Part shown: positions 9,376 through 16,800 of the stretch, one piece after another | Numbering within the stretch: position 1 is the first letter of the stretch | Layout of the letters: each line of letters opens with the position of its first letter | Source of the DNA: Lachnospiraceae bacterium | GTDB taxonomy: Bacteria > Bacillota > Clostridia > Lachnospirales > Lachnospiraceae | Assembly: GCA_024687125.1 (NCBI GenBank) | Contig: JAILFA010000067.1 | Span: 1-46,816, forward strand | Length of the DNA: 46,816 bases | Reading direction: 5' to 3' | Notes under the pieces: generated by a model | What the model was told of the DNA's origin: nothing | The model's input: only the letters and a program-made list of their open reading frames with translations | Database searches by the model: none | Made by a program: the position numbers and the translations under genes

Positions 9376-10360
9376 TTTTCTCGGGAGACTGGGCTGGAAC
9401 ATGCGCAAATACCTGCCCAGACTTTCCAGCAACGCCTACCTGAAGCTCCAGTTCATCACCAGGAGAAAGGAGCAGAAGAAGTACTGCGAGTACTTCCTGT
9501 CGGGCGAAGAGCCGCCCATGCCCAACGTGGTGAACATCGAGACCATCAACCGGTGCAACTCAACCTGCGCATTCTGTACCGCGAACATCCACGCGGAAAA
9601 AAGACCTCTGCGCAAGATCGACGAGGACCTCTACCGCTCGATCATCGATCAGCTGGCCGACTGGGGCTATGAGGGACATCTCACGCTTTACGGCAACAAC
9701 GAGCCGCTGCTTGATACGCGGATCGTCGAGTTCCACAAGTACGCGCGTGAAAAGCTGCCGAAATCCTTTATCTTCATGTCCACGAACGGCCTGATCCTCA
9801 CACGGGAAAAAGTCGACGAGATCAAGCCCTATGTCGACCAGATCATCATCAACAACTACTGCGAGGACATGAAGCTGCACAAGAACATCCAGGAGATCTA
9901 TGACTATGTGAAGTCCCATGAGGAGGAGTACAGGGATGTCGAGATCCTGATCCAGATGCGCTACCTCAAGGAAGTCCTCACAAACCGGGCAGGCAGCGCG
10001 CCCAACAAGCAGGCAACGGAAAAGGTGATCAAAGAGACATGTCTGCTCCCGTTCACGGATATGTGGATCATGCCCAACGGCAAGCTGGGCCTGTGCTGCT
10101 GCGACAACTTCGAGGTCACCGACTACGCGGATCTGACCAAGGTGCCCCTCAGGGAGGCATGGAAGGCGCCGGCTCTCCAGGAGCTCCGCAGACAGCTCGC
10201 CAAGGGCCGTCAGAACATTCCGTTCTGCAAGCACTGCGACTTCATTGACGCGGGCTTCCGCATGCAGATGGTCAAGGCGATCCTCAAGGGGGATCAGGCC
10301 GCGGCAAACCGCATCGGCGGAGAAGAGAAAAAGCTGAGAAGCAAAGAAGAGAAAAAGTAG
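9356..10360 (+). CDS. Radical SAM protein with SPASM domain
   Basis: A 334-residue cytoplasmic enzyme. The radical SAM cluster motif is CNSTCAFC (Cys 67, 71, 74), in the family Cx3Cx2C spacing, and the fold continues with GHLTLYGNNEPLLD and FIFMSTNGL. The C-terminal SPASM region has further Cys at 229, 247-249, 291 and 294 (LGLCCCDNFEV, FCKHCDF), enough to hold at least one auxiliary 4Fe-4S cluster. SPASM enzymes modify peptides, proteins or small molecules including sugars. No precursor peptide gene is visible beside it, and it overlaps a GT-C gene and precedes a UDP-sugar epimerase, so a role in sugar or glycan modification is my inference. AAGGAG lies 8 bases before its ATG. The tail (330s) is Lys/Glu-rich. 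Confidence 0.88.
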   Translation: MSIRINNFLGRLGWNMRKYLPRLSSNAYLKLQFITRRKEQKKYCEYFLSGEEPPMPNVVNIETINRCNSTCAFCTANIHAEKRPLRKIDEDLYRSIIDQLADWGYEGHLTLYGNNEPLLDTRIVEFHKYAREKLPKSFIFMSTNGLILTREKVDEIKPYVDQIIINNYCEDMKLHKNIQEIYDYVKSHEEEYRDVEILIQMRYLKEVLTNRAGSAPNKQATEKVIKETCLLPFTDMWIMPNGKLGLCCCDNFEVTDYADLTKVPLREAWKAPALQELRRQLAKGRQNIPFCKHCDFIDAGFRMQMVKAILKGDQAAANRIGGEEKKLRSKEEKK

Positions 10361-10387
10361 GAAGCGGCAAAGAGCGGGGAGTACACT

Positions 10388-11389
10388 ATGAAAAACATCC
10401 TGGTTACCGGCGGCGCCGGCTTTATCGGATTCCACACGGCGGCAAGGCTCCTGCGGGACGGCCTTAACGTGACGGTCTACGACAACTACAATGACTACTA
10501 CGCGGTCTCCCTCAAGGAGGACCGGACAGCGGAGCTCATGCGCATTGCGGAAGAAGCCCCCGGGAAGCTCACCGTGGTCCGCGGCGACCTCACCGATCAG
10601 GAGCGTCTGGAAAAGACCTTTGCGGAGGGTGCGTTCGACACCGTGATCAACCTCGCGGCACAGGCGGGCGTCCGCTATTCCATCGACCATCCGGACACCT
10701 ATATCGAATCCAATATCGTTGGTTTCCTGCGTATCCTCGAAGCCTGCCGGCATTATCCGGTCGAGCATCTGGTCTACGCGTCTTCTAGCTCCGTCTACGG
10801 CGGCAACACCAAGGTCCCGTTTTCGGAAAAGGATCCCGTTGACGAACCCGTGAGCCTCTACGCGGCGACAAAGAAGTCCAATGAGCTGATGGCGCACTGC
10901 TATGCCAAGCTGTACGGCATCCCCTGCACAGGACTCCGGTTCTTTACCGTGTACGGCCCCTGGGGACGTCCGGATATGGCGGCGTTCCTGTTTGCGGACG
11001 CGATCTGTCATGACCGGCCCATCAAGGTCTTCAACAACGGTGACCTCGAGCGCGATTTCACCTATATCGACGACATCGTGGAGGGCGTTGTCCGCGTTGC
11101 CGCGTCACCGGCGCCGCCCTCGGAAAAAGGTGTGCGTGCCCGCGTCTACAACATCGGAAATCACACGCCGGTGAAGCTGATGGATTTCATCCGCATGATC
11201 GAAGAGGCCATAGGAAAAGAGGCAAAAAAGGAGTTTCTACCGATGCAGCCGGGCGACGTCTACCGCACCTTTGCGGATGTGGACGAGCTGACCCGCGACT
11301 TTGACTTCCACCCCTCCACACCGCTGGAGGAGGGGCTGAAAGCCTTTGCAGGGTGGTACCGGGAATATTATGGTCTGCAGGATCAGTAA
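10388..11389 (+). CDS. UDP-glucuronate 4-epimerase-like SDR
   Basis: A 333-residue extended short-chain dehydrogenase/reductase. NAD-binding GGAGFIG (8-14), the Ser at SSSSVYGG (132-139) and catalytic Tyr158/Lys162 in YAATKK are all present. DNYNDYYAVSLKEDR near residue 32 and RFFTVYGPWGRPDMA are characteristic of UDP-glucuronate 4-epimerases, which make UDP-galacturonate. It likely feeds uronic acid to the polysaccharide assembled by this cluster. GGGGAG precedes the ATG. Its last 7 bases overlap the end of the leftward SGNH gene, so the operon ends in a convergent overlap. A UDP-glucose/GlcNAc 4-epimerase is the alternative. Confidence 0.88.
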   Translation: MKNILVTGGAGFIGFHTAARLLRDGLNVTVYDNYNDYYAVSLKEDRTAELMRIAEEAPGKLTVVRGDLTDQERLEKTFAEGAFDTVINLAAQAGVRYSIDHPDTYIESNIVGFLRILEACRHYPVEHLVYASSSSVYGGNTKVPFSEKDPVDEPVSLYAATKKSNELMAHCYAKLYGIPCTGLRFFTVYGPWGRPDMAAFLFADAICHDRPIKVFNNGDLERDFTYIDDIVEGVVRVAASPAPPSEKGVRARVYNIGNHTPVKLMDFIRMIEEAIGKEAKKEFLPMQPGDVYRTFADVDELTRDFDFHPSTPLEEGLKAFAGWYREYYGLQDQ

Positions 11390-12555
11390 TCGCTGATCTT
11401 CACAACCTCGTAGGATTCCGGATCGATCCCCTCGCGTCTGCCGATATAGCCCGCCAGAGCGTCGGCAAATGCCCGGCGTCCGCGTTCGGTAAGATGGATA
11501 CCGTCCATCAGGTAATCGCCTGTTGAATACATATCCAGATCAATGAACTCGCCGTTGAACATATTGATCAGATAGGAATCCTCAACCGTGTCGAAAAAGA
11601 CCTCCAGGCAGCTCACATAGTCGGCGAGCGTCTTTCCCTGCCCGTTTTCCAGGGTGATCCCGTTGCCTATCAGACCACCGTCCTTGTCATAGAATTCGGA
11701 ATACAGCGGAGTGCAGGTGACGATCCGGGCGTTCGGACAGGCCGCGCGAAGCTCCAGCAGAGACTTGCGGTAAGCCTCGGCGACCACATCGGTCCGTCCC
11801 TCATTCTGCTCATCGGCGGATATGATGGAAGAGCGCAGAAAATCATTGACGCCGTAGTTCAGAACGATGTAGTCGATCCTTTCCGGGTCAAAGCTCCGCA
11901 GCGTATCAAGAACCTCCGGATAGTTTGCACCGAGATAATCGGGCTTGATCCTTCCGCTGATCACGCCGGACATCGCATAAAGGCAGGTCGAATTCCAGTT
12001 TTCGGGAGCCTCCAGGTATTGCTCGTAGCCCAGACATATACAGCTTCCCGGAATTCCCATGTTGTAGACGCGGCAGTCGGTCCAGTCGACGCTGTTCTGA
12101 AACAGTACGGGAATCTCTGATCCTGTTCCGCGGTATGCGGCAAACTGAGAATCTCCCAGAAACAGCACTTCAAAAACCTCATCGGGATCTGCCGGCATCC
12201 CGTCCTCTTTTTCCGCGGAAGCCTCTTTTCCCGCTGTCTTCGAAGAAGCCCCATCGGCAGCTGAGGAAGCACTTTTTGCGGACTTTCCCGCTCCGGCGGC
12301 GGAGCCGTCCTGCTTCGGCAGCGCGGGCTCGAAAAGATCCCGGGGATCAAAGGCAGACTTTGCTGTCCCCGCGTCATCGGCGAGCTCTCCGGCTGCTTTC
12401 GTGGTTTCTTCCGTGAGGTCATCGATCTCTTCTACAAAGGAATCCGCGGTTTTGGGCGGCGTGTTCCCCGCACAGCCCGACACGGCCAGCAGCACACAGG
12501 CAAGCAGCGCCGCGGCGGTTTTATTCTGAATATGATCAGCTCTTTTTGTTTTCAT
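11383..12555 (-). CDS. SGNH/GDSL-family lipoprotein hydrolase
   Basis: A 390-residue secreted lipoprotein. A signal peptide ends in the lipobox VSGC with lipidation Cys28. A 90-residue Ala/Ser/Lys/Glu-rich linker (about 30-125) would hold the domain away from the membrane. The SGNH catalytic blocks are complete: GDS with Ser136, an Asn/Gly block in VYNMGIPGS, NYGVND, and DGIHLTERG near the C-terminus. Such enzymes are esterases or O-acetyl hydrolases, and an acyl group on wall polysaccharide is a plausible substrate. The ATG follows CAGGAGGG by 8 bases. It is the only leftward gene in the left 37 kb, facing the LtaS-like gene across a long inverted repeat. The 314-residue protein at 20395-21339 is a degenerate relative. 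Confidence 0.87.
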   Translation of the reverse strand: MKTKRADHIQNKTAAALLACVLLAVSGCAGNTPPKTADSFVEEIDDLTEETTKAAGELADDAGTAKSAFDPRDLFEPALPKQDGSAAGAGKSAKSASSAADGASSKTAGKEASAEKEDGMPADPDEVFEVLFLGDSQFAAYRGTGSEIPVLFQNSVDWTDCRVYNMGIPGSCICLGYEQYLEAPENWNSTCLYAMSGVISGRIKPDYLGANYPEVLDTLRSFDPERIDYIVLNYGVNDFLRSSIISADEQNEGRTDVVAEAYRKSLLELRAACPNARIVTCTPLYSEFYDKDGGLIGNGITLENGQGKTLADYVSCLEVFFDTVEDSYLINMFNGEFIDLDMYSTGDYLMDGIHLTERGRRAFADALAGYIGRREGIDPESYEVVKISDY

Positions 12556-12579
12556 GCTTCATACCCTCCTGGTGTCATC

Positions 12580-12588
12580 ATCATAGCA
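12580..12588 (-). promoter_or_regulatory. Extended -10 promoter of the SGNH lipoprotein gene
   Basis: On the minus strand TGCTATGAT is an extended -10 (TG-C-TATGAT, hexamer 12585-12580), 24 bases before the ATG. No convincing -35 is seen, which is usual for extended -10 promoters. Confidence 0.5.
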
Positions 12589-12620
12589 CTTCTTCGGATC
12601 ATTGGAAGAGAAACGGCCCA

Positions 12621-12694
12621 ATATTCAGGAAATCTGACGCGATTGTTAAACAGTTCTTAAGAATCTCCGGGATACCCGCGTCAGATTTGAATAT
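12621..12694. promoter_or_regulatory. Long inverted repeat between divergent genes
   Basis: ATATTC-AGG-AAATCTGACGCG (12621-12641) is the reverse complement of CGCGTCAGATTTGAATAT (12677-12694) apart from the extra AGG. The right arm includes the -35 box of the rightward promoter. Arms of 18 matching bases separated by 35 bases look like paired operator half-sites or a strong cruciform; the regulator is unknown. Confidence 0.65.
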
Positions 12695-12715
12695 CAGCCG
12701 GCAAAGGTGTATACT
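12687..12715 (+). promoter_or_regulatory. Sigma-A-type promoter of the LtaS-like gene
   Basis: TTGAAT (12687-12692), a 17-base spacer and TATACT (12710-12715). Transcription should begin near 12722, which excludes in-frame starts at 12707 and 12719 and leaves the GTG at 12755, which has AGGAGA 8 bases upstream. Confidence 0.75.
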
Positions 12716-12754
12716 CTAATGAGTTTTGCAATCATCATGACAGGAGATCAGAGA

Positions 12755-14464
12755 GTGAAAGGGTACTTTTGCAAAGCACTGTTCGCAGTGCTGCCGTTTT
12801 TTTTGATATGCTTTATGCTGTTCATTTTCGGCCCTTCTGAACTTTTCTTTTCAAACAGCGCCCAGTTTGAGTTTGTCTACGGAGAGTTTATTGCGGAGAC
12901 CGCGCTGACCGGTGTACTGCTCTCACTGGTTCTGGCATTCATCACGGCATTTTTTCCCGAGACGCTGTACAGGATCACGGTCAGCGTATGCTGCGCCGTT
13001 GCTGTGGCAGGTTATGTACAGATCATGTTTCTCAACAGGAATCTTGATCTTCTGGGGCTCAATCCCGACGGGGCATCGATCCCGGTTTCGGGGATGCTCA
13101 TCGGGGCTCTGGTCTGGCTTGCCATTATCGCCGCGTTTGTATTTCTGGCGGTCAGAAAAAAGGATATTGTTCGAAAAGTCGTAGCCTTTGCGGCAGTCCT
13201 GCTCCTCGGGATGCAGGCAGCCGCTCTTGCGAGCCTGTTCATCGGCGCGGATCAGGAGGATTTCAAAAGACCGGAGGGTTCTCTGGTCCTTTCCGGGAAA
13301 GACCAGTTTACTGTCTCCACCGGCGAGAATATCGTTGTCCTCGTCCTCGACTTTTTCAGTAATCAGTATGTCGATCGGATCCTGGAACAGTATCCCGGGG
13401 CGTTTGATTTCCTGCATGACTTTACCTGCTATTCCAACGATGAATGCGTGTACTACGGCACGTACCCTTCCCTGGCGCACATGATCACGGGCAGGGAAGT
13501 GGACGCGTCCCTTTCGGTCAACGAATGGACAGCGTCCATCTGGGCAGATCCGCAGACAAGAGTGTTCTTTGATCTCGTGGAGGACAGCGGATACCGGTTT
13601 AATTTCTACACGCCGGAATCCGTCTATGTGCGCGGTGAGAATGACATGGAGATCCTGGACGGCATGATCGACAACGTTTCGCGGCAGTCCGGCGATCTTG
13701 TGGTCGACAGAAAGGCGATCGCGCGGGTGATGACCAAAATGTCCCTTTACCGTTTTGTCCCCGATGCGATGAAGAATCTGTTCTATGTTCAGAACAGTGA
13801 GTTCTCCGGAACCGTTACGGATCCTCATTACATCCGGAGGCACACAAACGCGGAGGTGTACGAGGGACTTCGGACCGAGGGCCTCCATCTCGAGGACGCA
13901 GGGAACCTCATCACGTTTCAGCACTTTTCGGGCGCTCATGAGTTCAGCAACGACGCGGAATGCAATCCGAAAGAGGACTCCACACTGGAAGAGACCTGCA
14001 AGGGGTGCCTGGTCATGGTGGAGGAGTATCTTGCGCAGCTGAAAGCGCTGGGCAGATACGATGACTCGACCATCATCATCACTTCGGATCACGGCGGAGA
14101 AAATGACTCCCAGGTGATCTTCTATTACAAAAAGCCCGGTGAGACACATGACTCCTCTCCGGTCAGTACGGCGCCGATCTCACACTGCGAGCTCCAGCCG
14201 ACCATCATCGAAGCCATGGGAGCGGATCATTCCGCTTTCGGACGCAGCGTCGAGGAAATCCCCGAGGGCGAGACGCGTGAGAGAACGAATTACGTCAGGA
14301 AGCAGGATGACGCGTATCCGTCCGTCCGCAACTTCTCGGAGGATAAGGAAGGGACACAGAACGTGTATTATGTATATCGTTATACAGGTGATTATGATGA
14401 CCTGTATAAAAAGATAGAGCAGGGACCCGACGAGATCGTCCCGATGAAAGACAGCTTCTGGTAA
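12755..14464 (+). CDS. Five-TM sulfatase-fold (LtaS-like) membrane enzyme
   Basis: A 569-residue protein with five N-terminal transmembrane segments (about residues 4-175) and an extracellular alkaline-phosphatase/sulfatase-superfamily domain, the layout of lipoteichoic acid synthase-type phosphotransferases. NIVVLVLDFFSN supplies a metal-binding Asp. GTYPSLAHMITG has Thr236 at the nucleophile position. TSDHGGEND has Asp445 and His446 as metal ligands. It probably transfers or removes phosphoglycerol, phosphoethanolamine or a similar group on an envelope polymer. GTG at 12755 is chosen because the promoter's predicted start point lies at about 12722 and AGGAGA is correctly spaced. It is followed after 34 bases by a small membrane protein gene and the YidC-transferase fusion gene, which I take as one transcription unit. 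A pure hydrolase is the alternative to a transferase. Confidence 0.8.
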   Translation: MKGYFCKALFAVLPFFLICFMLFIFGPSELFFSNSAQFEFVYGEFIAETALTGVLLSLVLAFITAFFPETLYRITVSVCCAVAVAGYVQIMFLNRNLDLLGLNPDGASIPVSGMLIGALVWLAIIAAFVFLAVRKKDIVRKVVAFAAVLLLGMQAAALASLFIGADQEDFKRPEGSLVLSGKDQFTVSTGENIVVLVLDFFSNQYVDRILEQYPGAFDFLHDFTCYSNDECVYYGTYPSLAHMITGREVDASLSVNEWTASIWADPQTRVFFDLVEDSGYRFNFYTPESVYVRGENDMEILDGMIDNVSRQSGDLVVDRKAIARVMTKMSLYRFVPDAMKNLFYVQNSEFSGTVTDPHYIRRHTNAEVYEGLRTEGLHLEDAGNLITFQHFSGAHEFSNDAECNPKEDSTLEETCKGCLVMVEEYLAQLKALGRYDDSTIIITSDHGGENDSQVIFYYKKPGETHDSSPVSTAPISHCELQPTIIEAMGADHSAFGRSVEEIPEGETRERTNYVRKQDDAYPSVRNFSEDKEGTQNVYYVYRYTGDYDDLYKKIEQGPDEIVPMKDSFW

Positions 14465-14498
14465 GTTTCTTGAAAGCAGAAAAGGAGACAGGGAGAAC

Positions 14499-14780
14499 AT
14501 GAAAAAAATCGTATTCTGGGTTTTAAACGCCGTCTTTTTTATGACCGCGATCAGTTATCTCACGATGGTCCCGGTGCATGCCTATATCGATCCTTCGGCG
14601 GTGACGTATCTGATCCAGGCGATCGCCGCGGTCGTCATAGCGATCGGGGCCTGCCTTACGATCTTCCGTCACAAGATCGCCGCGTTCTTTAAGAAGAACA
14701 AGGAGGAGACGAAAAAAGAGGTGCACTTCATCGAGGACGAGGATCAGAACGCTTCTCCGGAAGAGAACATCAAAGAGTAA
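14499..14780 (+). CDS. Small membrane protein with YIDPS motif
   Basis: A 93-residue protein. Residues 1-27 form a hydrophobic leader ending in VHA, a possible signal-peptidase site. YIDPSAVTYLIQ follows, then a second hydrophobic segment (about 38-56), and a charged cytoplasmic tail rich in Lys, then Asp/Glu. It sits 34 bases after the LtaS-like gene and 21 before the YidC fusion gene, with AAGGAG/GGGAG upstream of its ATG. From memory, similar small YIDPS proteins occur beside sulfatase-fold genes in other Firmicutes; I cannot check this here. Function is unknown, and an accessory subunit of one neighbour is the simplest guess. Confidence 0.8.
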   Translation: MKKIVFWVLNAVFFMTAISYLTMVPVHAYIDPSAVTYLIQAIAAVVIAIGACLTIFRHKIAAFFKKNKEETKKEVHFIEDEDQNASPEENIKE

Positions 14781-14801
14781 GGCGGGAGGAGCCCGATACG
14801 T

Positions 14802-16703
14802 ATGATGGATCTGATCGGAACTTTTTTCGGATGGCTGCTGAAGATCTGCTGCACATGGACCGGTAATTTCGGCACCGGTGTCTGGCTGTTCACTCTTTTC
14901 ACCAGGATCCTGCTCCTGCCGGTTGCTGTTATGGTGCAGTTCAATTCGATCAAGATGGTGAAGATGTATCCCGAGATGAACCGGTTCAAAGCCAGGTATT
15001 ACGGCGACAGGGATATGATCTCCGAAGCGCAGTATGAACTGTATAAAAAAGAGAAGTATCATCCGATCCTTGACCTGGTTCCGGTCATCATTCAGCTCAT
15101 CCTGCTGATGGGGGTGGTAGAAGGCATCCGCAAGCTGATGGCTCAGGGGATCGACATGTCCTGGCTGGGCCTGGATCTTTCCCTGGTGCCGGTAGAAAGC
15201 CCCGGGACGATCCTGATCATACCGATCGCCGCGGCACTCTCTGCGCTTCTGATGTGTGTTACGCAGAACATCTCGAATGTCCTCCAGTCGGAACAGGGCA
15301 TGGCCAACAAAATGATCACGCTGACGATATCCGTGGGTCTCTCCCTGTATCTGGGGCTTTTCGTGCCCGCAGGGATCGGCCTGTACTGGATCGCCGGAAA
15401 TCTCCTGTCCATCCTGCAGATGTATGCGCTCAATTTCTTTATCAGTCCCAAAAAACATGTGGATTACAAGGCGCTTGAGGAAAGCCGTCAGGAGCTAAAG
15501 AAGATCGAGGAGGAGGCTGCCAGATCGAAAAAAATCCGGTCAAAGGAGGATATCGCCCGAGAACGTTCCGATTACAGGCGTTTTTTGAAGGAAGGCCGCA
15601 AACAGATCGTTTTCTACTCCGAACGGAACGGGTTTTATAAGTATTACAGGAACATCATCGAGTACATCAACAAAAAGACGGATATTGATATCCATTACAT
15701 TTCGAGTGATCCGGCGGATGAGGTCTTCGGGATCACCCGGGATCATTTCCACACCTATTATATCGGCGACAATCGTTTCATCGTTCTGATGATGAAGATC
15801 GAGGCGGATCTCATGGTGATGACGACGCCCGATCTGCAGAACTATCAGCTCAAGAGATCGCTTGTGGACAAAAACGTAGAATACGTCTATGTTCCGCATG
15901 ATGTCAACAGCTCCAACCTCACCTTCCATAAAAACGCGCTGGACCATTTTGACACGATCTTTACGTCCGGGCCGAAGAACAAAGCGGAGATCCGGGAGAG
16001 GGAACAGAAGGCCGGGATCAGGGAAAAGAACCTGATCGAATGGGGATCGAGTGTCATCGACAACATGAAGAGCGCCTATGAGGAGATCACCGCCGGAGAT
16101 CAGACAGCCGCCCGGGCGGACGGGAAAAAGCCGATGATCCTGATCGCGCCTTCGTGGCAGAACGAAAACATCATGGACTCGTGCATCGAGGGGATCCTTG
16201 ACAGCATCGATACGGAACTCTTTGATGTGACAGTACGCCCCCATCCCCAGTATGTCCGGCACTACGAGGTCAGGATCGACGCGCTGGCATCAAAGTATGC
16301 CGGCCGGGGCATTCAGTTCCAGAAGGATTTCTCCTCCAACCGGACCGTTTATACCGCGGATATGCTGATCACCGACTGGTCCAGTATCGCTTATGAATAC
16401 GCGTTTTCTACACTGAAGCCGGTCCTGTTCATCAATACGCCGATGAAGATCGTCAATCCGGATTACCGTGAGCTGGATACGGTTCCGATCGACATTGAGG
16501 CCAGAGATCAGGTCGGGATATCGCTGGATCCCTCGGAGATCGACAGGGTCGGCGAGTCGGTAAAGAGACTCGCGCGGGAAGAACGGTTTACCCCCAAAGA
16601 GATGGCCGGACTCCGGGATCGATACATCTATAACGTCGGCCGTTCCGGAGAAGTGGGCGGCAAATATCTGATCGGCAGGGTGATCGAAAGGTCGCGGTCA
16701 TAG
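14802..16703 (+). CDS. YidC/Oxa1 insertase fused to CDP-glycerol-phosphotransferase-like domain
   Basis: A 633-residue fusion. Residues 1-215 are a Gram-positive-type YidC domain: TRILLLP with the groove Arg at position 35, a cytoplasmic helical hairpin (QFNSIKMVKMYPEMNRF onward), and a last transmembrane helix with PAGIGLYWIAGNLLSILQ. There is no lipobox, unlike the SpoIIIJ type. A charged helix (about 220-262) leads to residues 265-633, related to TagB/TagF CDP-glycerol:polyol phosphotransferases, with PHDVNSSNLTF (His366), RPHP (479-482) and TDWSSIAYEYA (from 524). The likely role is building or decorating a phosphopolyol polymer at the membrane. The insertase half may act as a membrane anchor or dedicated chaperone. 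GGAGGAG precedes the first of two adjacent ATGs. No frameshift separates the halves. Confidence 0.88.
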   Translation: MMDLIGTFFGWLLKICCTWTGNFGTGVWLFTLFTRILLLPVAVMVQFNSIKMVKMYPEMNRFKARYYGDRDMISEAQYELYKKEKYHPILDLVPVIIQLILLMGVVEGIRKLMAQGIDMSWLGLDLSLVPVESPGTILIIPIAAALSALLMCVTQNISNVLQSEQGMANKMITLTISVGLSLYLGLFVPAGIGLYWIAGNLLSILQMYALNFFISPKKHVDYKALEESRQELKKIEEEAARSKKIRSKEDIARERSDYRRFLKEGRKQIVFYSERNGFYKYYRNIIEYINKKTDIDIHYISSDPADEVFGITRDHFHTYYIGDNRFIVLMMKIEADLMVMTTPDLQNYQLKRSLVDKNVEYVYVPHDVNSSNLTFHKNALDHFDTIFTSGPKNKAEIREREQKAGIREKNLIEWGSSVIDNMKSAYEEITAGDQTAARADGKKPMILIAPSWQNENIMDSCIEGILDSIDTELFDVTVRPHPQYVRHYEVRIDALASKYAGRGIQFQKDFSSNRTVYTADMLITDWSSIAYEYAFSTLKPVLFINTPMKIVNPDYRELDTVPIDIEARDQVGISLDPSEIDRVGESVKRLAREERFTPKEMAGLRDRYIYNVGRSGEVGGKYLIGRVIERSRS

Positions 16704-16717
16704 CAGGGCGATGGGAT

Positions 16718-16752
16718 GAAATGATATCGGATTCATGATATAATATCATTTC
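16718..16752. promoter_or_regulatory. Extended -10 promoter flanked by a perfect 10-base inverted repeat
   Basis: TGATATAAT (TG 16736-16737, hexamer TATAAT 16739-16744) precedes the FAD oxidoreductase gene. GAAATGATAT (16718-16727) and ATATCATTTC (16743-16752) are exact reverse complements around it. The position suits a repressor operator. No -35 box is evident. Confidence 0.6.
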
Positions 16753-16800
16753 AGGATCAAAAGCCAAGTATCCGCATTACCGGTAAAATGGAGGAGCGAC

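Noticed and set aside
12707..12754. Upstream in-frame starts (GTG 12707, ATG 12719, ATG 12737) for the LtaS-like gene
   Set aside because: The first two lie within or before the predicted transcription start, and none has a ribosome site; AGGAGA fits only the GTG at 12755.
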